Assembly: GCF_048898065.1 (NCBI RefSeq)
Contig: NZ_JBLWFI010000001.1
Location: 496,001-560,000, forward strand
From: Tepidibacillus_B infernus
Lineage (GTDB): Bacteria > Bacillota > Bacilli > Tepidibacillales > Tepidibacillaceae
Length of the DNA stretch: 64,000 nucleotides
Reading direction: 5' to 3'
Within the stretch, counting starts at the first letter, position 1; each line of letters starts with the position of its first letter. Below the pieces are notes generated by a model. It saw only the letters and a list, made by a program, of their open reading frames with translations. It made no database searches and was not told where the DNA came from. Below are positions 9,983 to 17,913 of this stretch, piece after piece. The position numbers and the translations under genes are program-made.

Positions 9983-10028
9983 ATTATTTGTCGTTATTCA
10001 AGGTAACGTTTATTGTATAAGTGAAAAT

Positions 10029-10427
10029 GGAAAGTAAGTTGGGTAATCGCTGGTGAATGATCGCAAGGTCTCACGAGAGGAAAGTCCGAGCTCCATAGGG
10101 CAGGGTGCTGGATAACGTCCAGTCAGAGTGATCTGAAGGATAGTGCCACAGAAATGGACCGCCTATGTATCATCATGTTTGATGCAGGTAAGGGTGCAAC
10201 CGTGGTGTAAGAGACCACGAGGAGATATGGTGACATATTTCCTGGTAAACCCCACTTGGAGCAAGACCTGATAGGAATGCACATGGAGTTGCCCGCTCCG
10301 CATTCGGGTTGGTCGCTTGAGCTGTATAGTAATATACAGCCTAGATAGATGATTACCACTTCAATGGTGGGAGCTAGAAGCGTTTTACCACTAGAAGAAC
10401 AGAACTCGGCTTACAGACTTACTTTCC
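10029..10427 (+). ncRNA. rnpB: RNase P RNA, type A architecture
   Basis: Catalytic RNA that removes 5' leaders from pre-tRNA. The ends pair as P1 (GGAAAGTAAGT with ACTTACTTTCC). Universal core elements are present: GAGGAAAGTCCGAGCTCC, GTGCCACAGAAATGGACCGCC, GGTAAACCCCACTTGGAGCAA, CCTAGATAGATGATTACC and ACAGAACTCGGCTTAC. The stretch GGGTGCTGGATAACGTCCAG and the block from ATAGGAATGC to GGTCGCTTGAGC align by eye with the E. coli type A RNA (P13/P14 and neighbouring helices). They do not align with the B. subtilis type B RNA. Boundaries are accurate to a few bases. Confidence 0.93.
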
Positions 10428-10438
10428 AAACGAAAATA

Positions 10439-10495
10439 AAGCGAAATATAAAGATATTTTGTTAAACAAAGTATCTTACTATATCTCGCTTTTTT
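10439..10495 (+). terminator. Terminator after rnpB
   Basis: An imperfect long hairpin, AAGCGAAATATA against TATATCTCGCTT, with further pairing inside (AAGATA/TATCTT), followed by a T-rich run. Confidence 0.75.
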
Positions 10496-10587
10496 CTATT
10501 TTATTTTGGCAATAATATTGCAAAACCTTAACAAATTAAATAAAATGTGTGGGAAATCAACTATTATGATATAAAGAAGGGAAACCC

Positions 10588-12048
10588 ATGACTCCAAATC
10601 AATCCTATACTAGAAACCTGACCTTACTCACTGACTATTATCAAATTAGTATGATGTATTCACATTTTAGAAACAAGCTATTTCATAAAGAAGTTGTTTT
10701 TGACGTTTATTTTAGAAAAAATCCATGTGGGACAGGCTATAGTTTGTTTGCAGGTTTAGAGCAAGTGATCGAATACATACAAAATCTCCATTTTACAGAA
10801 GAAGATATTGAATTTTTAGCTAAGACTTATAAATATGACAAAGAATTTTTAGGTTATTTATCCGACTTTAGATTTACTGGTAACATTTGGTCTGTAAGTG
10901 AAGGAACTGTTGTTTTTCCTAATGAACCGATTATGAGGATTCAAACGAATATCTTGGAAGGTCATTTGGTTGAAACGGCGATCTTAAATTTGATCAATCA
11001 CCAAACTCTTATCGCTACGAAGGCATCTCGAGTTGTTTTTGCCGCGAATGGCGATCCAGTATTAGAATTTGGATTAAGAAGAGCTCAAGGCCCGGATGCA
11101 GGTGTATATGGTGCTCGCGCGGCCTATATTGCTGGAGTAGTAGGTACTTCTAATGTTCTAGCAGGAAAATTATATTCGATTCCTGTAAAAGGAACCCATG
11201 CTCATGCTTATATTCAAAGCTATTCTTCTGAATTAGAGGCTTTCCTTAATTTTGCTGAAGCATTTCCTAATAACCTCATTTTATTAGTTGATACATATGA
11301 TACATTGGGAAGTGGAGTACCTAATGCGATTAAAACGTTTCAAATCATGAAGGGAAAATTAGGTGATCAATTTAAGAATTATGGGATTCGCCTTGATTCT
11401 GGTGATTTGGCCTATCTATCTAAGGTTGCAAGAAAAATGCTAGATGAAGCTGGATTTAATGATGCTCAAATTGTAGCGTCAAATGATTTGGATGAGAACC
11501 TGATTAGAGATTTAAAATTACAGGGGGCTAAAATTGATGTTTGGGGGGTAGGCACGAATTTGATTACTTCAAGTGATTGTCCTTCTTTAGGTGGTGTTTA
11601 TAAATTAGTTGCCGAAAAAGAAGAAGATCAATTCATACCAAAAATCAAAATCAGTGAAAATCCTGAAAAGATTACCACCCCTGGATGTAAAAAAGTAGTC
11701 CGTTTTTATAATAAATACACGAAGATGGCAATATTGGACTTAGTAATGTTACAAGAGGAAGAAATACCAACCCATGATTTTATTGCCTTTGATCCGATCA
11801 ATATTTGGAAAAAGAAAAGGGTTAAGGATTTTGTGGCAAAGGAAATTTTAATTCCTATCTTCGAAAATGGGGAGTTAATCTATACATTACCATCTATTGA
11901 GGAAATTAGGGCACATGCAAAAAGTGAATTAAGTACTATTGATGATGAAATGAAACGTCTTAGTAATCCTCATATTTATCACGTTGACTTGTCAAGGAAA
12001 CTATGGGATTTAAAATATGATCTGATCAACAAAGAGAGGAAAAGATAA
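10588..12048 (+). CDS. pncB: Nicotinate phosphoribosyltransferase
   Basis: Converts nicotinate and PRPP to nicotinate mononucleotide in NAD salvage. The 486-aa protein starts with LTDYYQISMMYS, typical of the family. It has FGLRRAQGPDAG, the HAHAYIQSY catalytic-histidine region and a phosphoribosyl-binding stretch GIRLDSGDLAYLSK. AAGAAGGG lies before the ATG. The PAP2-like gene begins 5 bases downstream, so they form a two-gene unit. Confidence 0.95.
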   Translation: MTPNQSYTRNLTLLTDYYQISMMYSHFRNKLFHKEVVFDVYFRKNPCGTGYSLFAGLEQVIEYIQNLHFTEEDIEFLAKTYKYDKEFLGYLSDFRFTGNIWSVSEGTVVFPNEPIMRIQTNILEGHLVETAILNLINHQTLIATKASRVVFAANGDPVLEFGLRRAQGPDAGVYGARAAYIAGVVGTSNVLAGKLYSIPVKGTHAHAYIQSYSSELEAFLNFAEAFPNNLILLVDTYDTLGSGVPNAIKTFQIMKGKLGDQFKNYGIRLDSGDLAYLSKVARKMLDEAGFNDAQIVASNDLDENLIRDLKLQGAKIDVWGVGTNLITSSDCPSLGGVYKLVAEKEEDQFIPKIKISENPEKITTPGCKKVVRFYNKYTKMAILDLVMLQEEEIPTHDFIAFDPINIWKKKRVKDFVAKEILIPIFENGELIYTLPSIEEIRAHAKSELSTIDDEMKRLSNPHIYHVDLSRKLWDLKYDLINKERKR

Positions 12049-12053
12049 CCATC

Positions 12054-12536
12054 ATGATACTTACTGCGTTAATTCACAATTATCCCCTGATAACTGCATT
12101 TGTGTCGATGTTAATAGCTCAAATCATTAAATTTCCTCTCCTCTACATCATGGAGAAAAAACTGGAGCCAATGATTATGTTTAGTAATGGGGGAATGCCT
12201 AGTTCTCATTCTGCATTTGTTACTTCCTTGACCACAGCACTTGGCATCAAGTATGGAGTTGAATCACCTTATTTTGCAATTGCTACAGTATTTGCCCTGA
12301 TTACCATGTGGGATGCGGCTGGTGTTCGTTATCAGGCGTCTGAACATGCTAGAATCCTGAATATTCTTGTACAGGATTTTCAGAATTTAGTCGAACATGT
12401 TAAATACAAAACAAAAAGAACTAGAAATCAAGTTCCATTAAAAGAGCTTTTAGGCCATAAACCATTTGAGGTTTTGGTTGGTTCGTTTCTAGGGTTTCTT
12501 ATCGCTTTTATCATAAAATACTGGGTTTATCAGTGA
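12054..12536 (+). CDS. Divergent PAP2 family membrane protein (YuiD-like)
   Basis: A 160-aa integral membrane protein with about four hydrophobic segments. It carries the family motif GGMPSSHSAFVTSL, followed by WDAAGVRYQASEHA. These resemble acid-phosphatase/vanadium-peroxidase (PAP2) motifs but are divergent, and the substrate is unknown. It ends with a hydrophobic segment and LGHKPFEVLVG. Closely follows pncB, so probably co-transcribed. Confidence 0.88.
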   Translation: MILTALIHNYPLITAFVSMLIAQIIKFPLLYIMEKKLEPMIMFSNGGMPSSHSAFVTSLTTALGIKYGVESPYFAIATVFALITMWDAAGVRYQASEHARILNILVQDFQNLVEHVKYKTKRTRNQVPLKELLGHKPFEVLVGSFLGFLIAFIIKYWVYQ

Positions 12537-12549
12537 CGTCAAAAGAATC

Positions 12550-12810
12550 CCACAAAGGTGCAGTTAATATGTCTAAAGCAGATATAGTAAACCAATTTTT
12601 TTTTTGCCAATATTTTGGAACGAATTGTTTTATCTTTAGGAAAAGGGAGAGAGGATTATTTCCGTATGGCCCATTTCATCTACTCAAGTGGATATTCGTT
12701 CGATCGATATAGGTAATCCAATGCTTGCCATGTATTCAATTAGAGAACTGGCAGGGGTAAAAGACCATGATTATGTGATTCAGTCTTTTAAAGCATTTTA
12801 TAAATTATAA
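12550..12810 (+). pseudogene. M18 family aminopeptidase remnant
   Basis: Two short family segments in different frames. The first, from about 12605, reads ILERIVLSLGKGREDYFRMA and corresponds to the ILERIV..LG..REDY segment before the active-site ISAD motif. The second, ending at the TAA at 12810, reads VDIRSIDIGNPMLAMYSIRE and continues through ELAGVKDHDYVIQSFKAFY, the M18 C-terminus. The metal-binding core between them is missing. A run of ten T near 12600 sits at a further frame change, upstream of which KGAVNMSKAD may be a degraded earlier piece. Confidence 0.75.
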
Positions 12811-12842
12811 GAATAACTTCATAAGTTATTTAAAACTTTTCA

Positions 12843-12880
12843 AGCCTAGACCATATTTAAACATGGTAGAGGCTTTTTTT
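12843..12880 (+). terminator. Terminator after the M18 remnant
   Basis: AGCCTAGACCAT and ATGGTAGAGGCT pair with two mismatches, followed by TTTTTTT. The terminator has survived although the gene has decayed. Confidence 0.7.
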
Positions 12881-12894
12881 TATGCCTTTCCAAA

Positions 12895-12927
12895 ATTATT
12901 CATGTTAGAAAATCTAACATGAATAAT
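12895..12927. repeat. 15-bp perfect palindrome with 3-nt loop
   Basis: ATTATTCATGTTAGA (12895-12909) pairs with TCTAACATGAATAAT (12913-12927). No T run follows on the + strand. It lies 110 bases before the TnrA/GlnR box. Role unknown; it could be a second terminator for transcription on the other strand or a protein site. Confidence 0.6.
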
Positions 12928-13032
12928 AATTTATAAGAGATAAAATCGGAATTTAAATTATTAAAATAATTAAAAAATACGAAAAAACAAGGGAAAGCGC
13001 TTTAAATAGAAGAAATAATCAGCTTTTATATA

Positions 13033-13049
13033 TGTGAGGTTTTCTTACA
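13033..13049 (+). promoter_or_regulatory. TnrA/GlnR box upstream of glnK-amtB
   Basis: TGTGA-GGTTTTC-TTACA fits the consensus TGTNAN7TNACA exactly. Its centre lies about 48 bases before the expected transcription start of the promoter at 13054-13082, where TnrA activates nrgAB in B. subtilis. Nitrogen-limitation activation of glnK-amtB is inferred. Confidence 0.8.
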
Positions 13050-13053
13050 TAAT

Positions 13054-13082
13054 TTGAAATAAAAACTTACATTTATTATGAT
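13054..13082 (+). promoter_or_regulatory. Sigma-A promoter of glnK-amtB
   Basis: TTGAAA and TATGAT are separated by exactly 17 bases, directly after the TnrA/GlnR box. Confidence 0.75.
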
Positions 13083-13124
13083 GTTATCAAATTTTAAGTT
13101 TTTCTTTAGAAAGGAGATGAATTG

Positions 13125-13463
13125 ATGAAAAAAATAGAAGCGATTATTAGGCCGGAAAAGTTGGAAGAGATGAAAAAATCTTTAAGTTTGTTGGGGGTTC
13201 ATGGAATGACGGTAACAGAAGTAAAAGGATGTGGTAATCAACCTAAACAATCTGGATATTATAGGGGACAGCAATTTACTGTGGATCTATTACCTAAAGT
13301 AAAAATAGAAGTCGTGATACCCGATGCAATGGAAGATATGGTCATTGATGAATTTTTTAAAGTGGCACGAACTCTTCAGGTTGGCGATGGGAAAATATTT
13401 GTATCTACAATAAGCGAAGTATATCGAATTCGAACCGGAGAATCAGGTGAAAATGCTTTATAA
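13125..13463 (+). CDS. glnK: Nitrogen regulatory PII protein
   Basis: A 112-aa PII signal protein that senses ATP/ADP and 2-oxoglutarate and blocks AmtB when nitrogen is plentiful. The T-loop keeps the tyrosine (GYYRGQQFTVDLLPKVKIE) corresponding to the uridylylation site of proteobacterial GlnK, and the C-terminal nucleotide segment VGDGKIFV is intact. AAGGAGATG sits 8 bases before the ATG at 13125; the TTG codon just upstream is a less likely start. amtB follows 27 bases downstream, the standard glnK-amtB pair. Confidence 0.95.
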   Translation: MKKIEAIIRPEKLEEMKKSLSLLGVHGMTVTEVKGCGNQPKQSGYYRGQQFTVDLLPKVKIEVVIPDAMEDMVIDEFFKVARTLQVGDGKIFVSTISEVYRIRTGESGENAL

Positions 13464-13490
13464 AAATAGAATTAAAGGGGAGAAAATAAA

Positions 13491-14735
13491 ATGGAAAATT
13501 TAACAATTTCATTAGATACTTTACTAGTTTTCATTTCTACAACTCTTGTTTTAATCATGCATGCAGGATTTATTATGGTTGAAGTTGGTTTTAACAGAGC
13601 AAAGAACGCATTAAATATTACAATGAAGAACTTTTTAACCATTGCATTAGGGCCATTAGCATTTTATTTGATTGGATTTGGCTTAACATTTGGAGAAGAT
13701 TTCAATGGCTTTTTGGGAACAACGGGATTTCTCATGAAAAACATTAGTGTAGATTTATCGATTCCTTTGGCAGCTTTTTTCTCTTTCCAAGCAGTATTTG
13801 CTGCTACAAGTGCTACTATTGTTTCAGGTGCTGTAGCTGAGCGAATAAAATTTAGTGCTTATGTCATGTTTTCTGTATTATTAGTTGCAATTGTTTACCC
13901 AATTGTTGGTCATTGGGCTTGGGGAGGCGGCTGGCTTTCTAAATTAGGATTTATCGATTTTGCTGGTTCAACTGTCGTTCATTCAGTTGGGGGCTGGGCT
14001 GCATTAGTCGGGGCATCAATTCTAGGGCCTCGTATAGGGAAATATGAAGATGATAAGGTTCATGCTATTCCTGGGCATAATATACCTTTAGGTGCTTTAG
14101 GAGTCATTATTCTTTGGTTTGGATGGTTTGGGTTTAATACAGGTAGTGCTTTAACAGCTAGTGATGCTCGTATTCCTGATATATTTACAGTTACCTTATT
14201 AGGTGCTTCTGCAGCAGTTTTAGCCACTATGATTTTTACATCTATTCGTTACAAAAAAGTTGATGTTAGTTTGACGTTAAATGCTGCTTTAATAGGTTTA
14301 GTAAGTATTACAGCAGGTGCTGCTTCATTTTCTCCACTTGGATCAGTTATTGTTGGAGTTATTTCTGGCATTATACTCGTCTTTGCTGTAGAGTTTCTTG
14401 ATTATGTAAAAATAGATGACCCTGTGGGTGCTTTTCCTGTTCATGGAATTGGTGGCATTTTTGGAACACTTGCAGTTGGATTGTTTGCTACAGATGGAGG
14501 ACTATTTTATGGAGGAGGTTTTAAGTTATTAGCTGTTCAAGCTTTAGGTGTAACTACTGTAGCATTGTGGACGATCTCTACAAGTTTTATTATTTTCAAG
14601 GTAATAGAAAAAACAATTGGGCTAAGAGTGTCTGAACAAGTTGAAAAAGAGGGTTTAGATATTACAGAACATGGAAGTTACGCTTATTCTACATTATTTC
14701 TTCGTGATCAAATTCCTGTCATCAACAATAAATAG
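13491..14735 (+). CDS. amtB: Ammonium transporter
   Basis: Channel for ammonium in the cytoplasmic membrane. The 414-aa protein has about 11 hydrophobic segments. Conserved parts include GAVAERIKFSAY, VHSVGGWAALVGA, GWFGFNTGSALTA and the late VHGIGGIFGTLAVG containing one of the twin pore histidines. AAGGGGAG precedes the ATG. It is co-transcribed with glnK under the TnrA/GlnR-linked promoter. Confidence 0.96.
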   Translation: MENLTISLDTLLVFISTTLVLIMHAGFIMVEVGFNRAKNALNITMKNFLTIALGPLAFYLIGFGLTFGEDFNGFLGTTGFLMKNISVDLSIPLAAFFSFQAVFAATSATIVSGAVAERIKFSAYVMFSVLLVAIVYPIVGHWAWGGGWLSKLGFIDFAGSTVVHSVGGWAALVGASILGPRIGKYEDDKVHAIPGHNIPLGALGVIILWFGWFGFNTGSALTASDARIPDIFTVTLLGASAAVLATMIFTSIRYKKVDVSLTLNAALIGLVSITAGAASFSPLGSVIVGVISGIILVFAVEFLDYVKIDDPVGAFPVHGIGGIFGTLAVGLFATDGGLFYGGGFKLLAVQALGVTTVALWTISTSFIIFKVIEKTIGLRVSEQVEKEGLDITEHGSYAYSTLFLRDQIPVINNK

Positions 14736-14755
14736 AATACTTTCTATTGAAAAAT

Positions 14756-14795
14756 GGAGGAGGAAGTCATTTGATTCAATGTCCTCCTTTTTTTA
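14756..14795 (+). terminator. Terminator after amtB
   Basis: AGGAGGA and TCCTCCT arms about 17 bases apart are followed by TTTTT. Confidence 0.8.
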
Positions 14796-14898
14796 TGCAC
14801 CTTTTTAGATATTAGGCGTAGAATAAAAAGTGAGAATGATAATTTTTTTCACTTAGAATAGAGTGTTGAATGATGATCGAAGAAAGGATGAATAGATA

Positions 14899-16740
14899 AT
14901 GTGTGGAATTACGGGTTGGATAGATTGGGAAAAAGACTTATATCAATTTGAAGAAACAGTAAAAAGAATGGGGATGACAATGCTCCACCGTGGTCCTGAT
15001 GCAAGTGGCACTTGGGTATCTAGACATGCGGCCCTTGCTCATACACGCTTAGTTGTGATCGATCCAGAAGGCGGTGGCCAACCTATGGTTCGTCAATATG
15101 GTGATAATAAATATGTGATTACCTATAATGGAGAATTATACAATACGGAAGAGTTGAGAAAAGAATTAAAATTACTAGGACATCGATTTTTCTCCTATTC
15201 AGACACAGAGGTTTTGTTGATCGCTTATATTGAGTGGGGAGAACATTGTGTTGATCATTTGAATGGTATCTTTGCTTTTGGTGTTTGGGATGATTATAAA
15301 CAACGTTTATTCTTGGCAAGGGATCGTTTAGGAGTAAAACCACTTTTTTATATCAAAGATAAAAATAAACTTTTATACGCATCAGAATTAAAAGCATTAT
15401 TGGCTCATCCAGATGTCTTACCTGAAGTTGATGAGGAAGGCCTTGCAGAAATATTTGCATTAGGTCCTTCTAGGACACCTGGCCATGGTGTTTTTTTCGG
15501 AATTTCTGAATTAAGATCAGGTCATTATTTAATTTTTGATCGCAATGGAATGAGAATTCGCCAATACTGGAATGTAGAGAGCAAACCTCATTTAGATGAT
15601 TTAAAAATAACATTGGCAAAAGTACGGGAACTTGTATTTGATGCAGTGGAAAGACAATTGGTCTCCGATGTTCCTTTATTTACGTTTTTGTCCGGAGGAC
15701 TTGATTCTAGTCTGATTTCAGCTATTGCCGCTAATCACTATAAAGAAAGGGGTAAAATGCTAGATACCTATTCGATTGATTACGAAGGAAGTCAAAAATA
15801 TTTTAAAGTGAATGAGTTTCAACCTAATTCAGATGCACCTTATATAAAACAAATGTCAGAATTTATTGGTTCTCACCATCATTATGTAGAAATCAATACG
15901 ATTGATTTAGTAGAAGCTTTAAAAGATGCAGTTATGGCTAGGGATTTACCAGGGATGGCGGATGTAGATTCTTCTCTCTTATTATTTAGTAAGGAAATTA
16001 AAAAAAATGCGACAGTTGGTTTATCAGGAGAATGTGCTGATGAAATTTTTGGTGGTTATCCATGGTTTTATCGTAGAGATGATCTGGCATCTAATACTTT
16101 TCCTTGGTTACGTTCTATTTCCGAAAGAGAAAGTATTTTAGCAAAAGAGGTAAGAGAGCAACTTCATTTGAAAGATTACTTAAACAAACGTTATCAACAA
16201 ACATTAAATGAAGTACCAAAGCTGGTTGGAGAATTACCACTGCAAAGCCGTATGCGTGAATTGTTTTATTTAAATATGACGTGGTTTATGCAGACTTTAT
16301 TAGAACGTAAAGATCGCATGACGATGGCAACAGGCCTTGAAGTTCGCGTTCCTTTTGCTGATCACCGATTAGTAGAATATTTATGGAATATTCCTTGGGA
16401 AATGAAAAATCTTGAAAATAGGGAAAAAGGGCTTTTACGTAAAGCGTTAAGAGGTGTATTGCCGGAAGAGGTCTTAATCAGGAAAAAAAGCCCATATCCA
16501 AAAACTCATAATCCCGAATACACAGTTGCTGTAAGCAAGATAATCTTAGAAATTCTCCATGATCCAGCTTCTCCTATTCTTCAATTAATTGATAAAGAAA
16601 AAGTGGAAAATATTGCAAACTCAGGAGGTGAAAGTTTTAAAGTGCCATGGTTTGGACAATTAATGACTGGACCACAGTTATTAGCTTATCTTGTGCAAGT
16701 TAATTTTTGGTTAAAAGAGTATCATGTAAAGATCCGTTAA
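14899..16740 (+). CDS. asnB: Glutamine-hydrolysing asparagine synthetase
   Basis: Makes asparagine from aspartate, ATP and glutamine. The 613-aa protein begins MCGITGW, so Cys2 becomes the N-terminal nucleophile of the class II glutaminase domain (residues 1-210). The synthetase domain carries the PP-loop SGGLDSSL near residue 267 and SGECADEIFGGYPW. GAAAGGATG precedes the ATG. It follows the glnK-amtB pair, forming a nitrogen-assimilation neighbourhood, but has its own promoter region and a terminator downstream. Confidence 0.95.
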   Translation: MCGITGWIDWEKDLYQFEETVKRMGMTMLHRGPDASGTWVSRHAALAHTRLVVIDPEGGGQPMVRQYGDNKYVITYNGELYNTEELRKELKLLGHRFFSYSDTEVLLIAYIEWGEHCVDHLNGIFAFGVWDDYKQRLFLARDRLGVKPLFYIKDKNKLLYASELKALLAHPDVLPEVDEEGLAEIFALGPSRTPGHGVFFGISELRSGHYLIFDRNGMRIRQYWNVESKPHLDDLKITLAKVRELVFDAVERQLVSDVPLFTFLSGGLDSSLISAIAANHYKERGKMLDTYSIDYEGSQKYFKVNEFQPNSDAPYIKQMSEFIGSHHHYVEINTIDLVEALKDAVMARDLPGMADVDSSLLLFSKEIKKNATVGLSGECADEIFGGYPWFYRRDDLASNTFPWLRSISERESILAKEVREQLHLKDYLNKRYQQTLNEVPKLVGELPLQSRMRELFYLNMTWFMQTLLERKDRMTMATGLEVRVPFADHRLVEYLWNIPWEMKNLENREKGLLRKALRGVLPEEVLIRKKSPYPKTHNPEYTVAVSKIILEILHDPASPILQLIDKEKVENIANSGGESFKVPWFGQLMTGPQLLAYLVQVNFWLKEYHVKIR

Positions 16741-16757
16741 ACAGGAATAAAGATAGG

Positions 16758-16794
16758 AAAAAACTATTCTCATTTTAGGAGAGAATAGTTTTTT
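16758..16794. terminator. Bidirectional terminator between asnB and the GDT1 gene
   Basis: AAAAAACTATTCTC (16758-16771) and GAGAATAGTTTTTT (16781-16794) give a 14-bp stem with A/T tails on both sides, so it can serve both convergent genes. Confidence 0.88.
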
Positions 16795-16814
16795 CTTTGG
16801 GGAGTAGTCAATTG

Positions 16815-17483
16815 TTATAGTTTTTCTGAATGTAATTTTTCCTTTGATACATTTTTTCTAAATATAAATCCAACACCGAGAATCAGAGCTAACGTAATGA
16901 AATTAAGATAAAGGATTAAAGAATCTGGCAAATGGCGATAGAGTCCAGCTAGACCAAAGAAAATGAAGATGAATGCTGAAATCCATTTGATCATCTGGGC
17001 AGATAATTTTTGGTTTAACCAAGTTCCAAACCAGATTCCAATTCCATCAGCAATTAACATTCCCAATGTGGTACCAGCCAATACAAAATAAGGCGATTGA
17101 TATTTAGCAGCCAAAGCAATAGTAGCTAATTGAGTTTTATCCCCTAATTCAGCGATAAAAAAAGCCATGGTAACAGCCATAATTGGGCCAAATGTCTTAA
17201 AACGATTTTCTTCTCCGTTTAATTGATCCCCTCGAATTGTCCAGATTCCGAATAATACGAATAAAACCGCTGCACCAATTTGGATCATATCTAAGGAAAT
17301 TTTAGAAGTTAAAAAATCGCCAAATGCCACTGCTAAACCATGATTAAAAATAGTGGCTAGGAACACACCTAACATTACTTGTTTGCTTGAATATCTTGAT
17401 GCAAAGGCAATTGCCAATAGTTGAGTTTTGTCCCCCATCTCAGCTAAGGTTACAAATACAGTTGCAACAAGAAAAGAAATCAA
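16815..17483 (-). CDS. GDT1/TMEM165 family cation exporter, probably Mn2+
   Basis: A 222-aa membrane protein made of two homologous halves, each with the family signature: EMGDKTQLLAIAFASRY near the start and ELGDKTQLATIALAAKY in the second half. About six hydrophobic segments flank a short hydrophilic linker. The family exports Mn2+ (or Ca2+). A manganese riboswitch directly upstream strongly favours Mn2+. The start is TTG at 17483-17481, with AAGGGGTGA just before it; no ATG is available nearby. Confidence 0.88.
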   Translation of the reverse strand: MISFLVATVFVTLAEMGDKTQLLAIAFASRYSSKQVMLGVFLATIFNHGLAVAFGDFLTSKISLDMIQIGAAVLFVLFGIWTIRGDQLNGEENRFKTFGPIMAVTMAFFIAELGDKTQLATIALAAKYQSPYFVLAGTTLGMLIADGIGIWFGTWLNQKLSAQMIKWISAFIFIFFGLAGLYRHLPDSLILYLNFITLALILGVGFIFRKNVSKEKLHSEKL

Positions 17484-17503
17484 AAAATCACCCCTTCATT
17501 TCA

Positions 17504-17663
17504 TGAAAAAAAGACTTTCAATACATCTAAGTGATAAATATCACAAAGAAGTATTAAAAGTCTCGCTTTTTGGTTCAACCAAACAATGAGGCCAGATGAT
17601 CAAATCATCATCAGTGTGTTGACCCCATACAACGCCATATGTAGACGTTAGCTACTCCCCTTT
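17504..17663 (-). ncRNA. yybP-ykoY manganese riboswitch with intrinsic terminator
   Basis: Read on the minus strand, the leader starts AAAGGGGAGTAGCTAACG, the hallmark of the yybP-ykoY class, continues through GGGGTCAACACACTG and GGCCTCATTGTTTGG, and ends in a terminator. The terminator pairs the bases at 17551-17563 with 17512-17524 (13 bp with one G-U pair), followed by seven U. Mn2+ binding would stabilise the aptamer, prevent the terminator and turn on the exporter. Confidence 0.88.
17529..17546. promoter_or_regulatory. Rex/Fnr-like palindrome inside the GDT1 leader
   Basis: GTGATAAATATCAC with flanking A gives TTGTGATATTTATCACTT on the minus strand, close to the Rex consensus TTGTGA-N6-TCACAA. 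It falls in the loop of the riboswitch terminator, so it may instead be only part of that hairpin. Confidence 0.4.
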
Positions 17664-17824
17664 AATTACATTTATATTTTATCAAATGAATGATGGTGAT
17701 ACAAGGAATAAATGAAATTTGTCGTTAATATTCTACATTTTATACTTATTAAGTTTTATATGTTATAAAATAATATTAGCGTTAATAACCTTCACAAATT
17801 ATACATAATAAAATATTAAAAAAG

Positions 17825-17842
17825 TAGTGATATTTGTCACAA
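17825..17842. promoter_or_regulatory. Rex/Fnr-like operator upstream of cydA
   Basis: GTGA-TATTTG-TCACAA, read on the minus strand as TTGTGACAAATATCACT, fits the palindromic N6-spaced sites of Rex or Fnr. It lies 72 bases before the cydA ATG, in the right place to control cydAB by NADH/NAD+ ratio or oxygen. Which regulator binds cannot be told from sequence. Confidence 0.6.
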
Positions 17843-17913
17843 GTCGTAGTAAAATAAAATGGAAAATATTCTATACATACTAAATAAATAGATGTAAAAA
17901 GGGGGAAAGGTAA

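Noticed and set aside
12550..12810. Programmed frameshifting at the T10 run in the M18 gene
   Set aside because: The frames around it lack the metal-binding core, so no slip could restore an enzyme.
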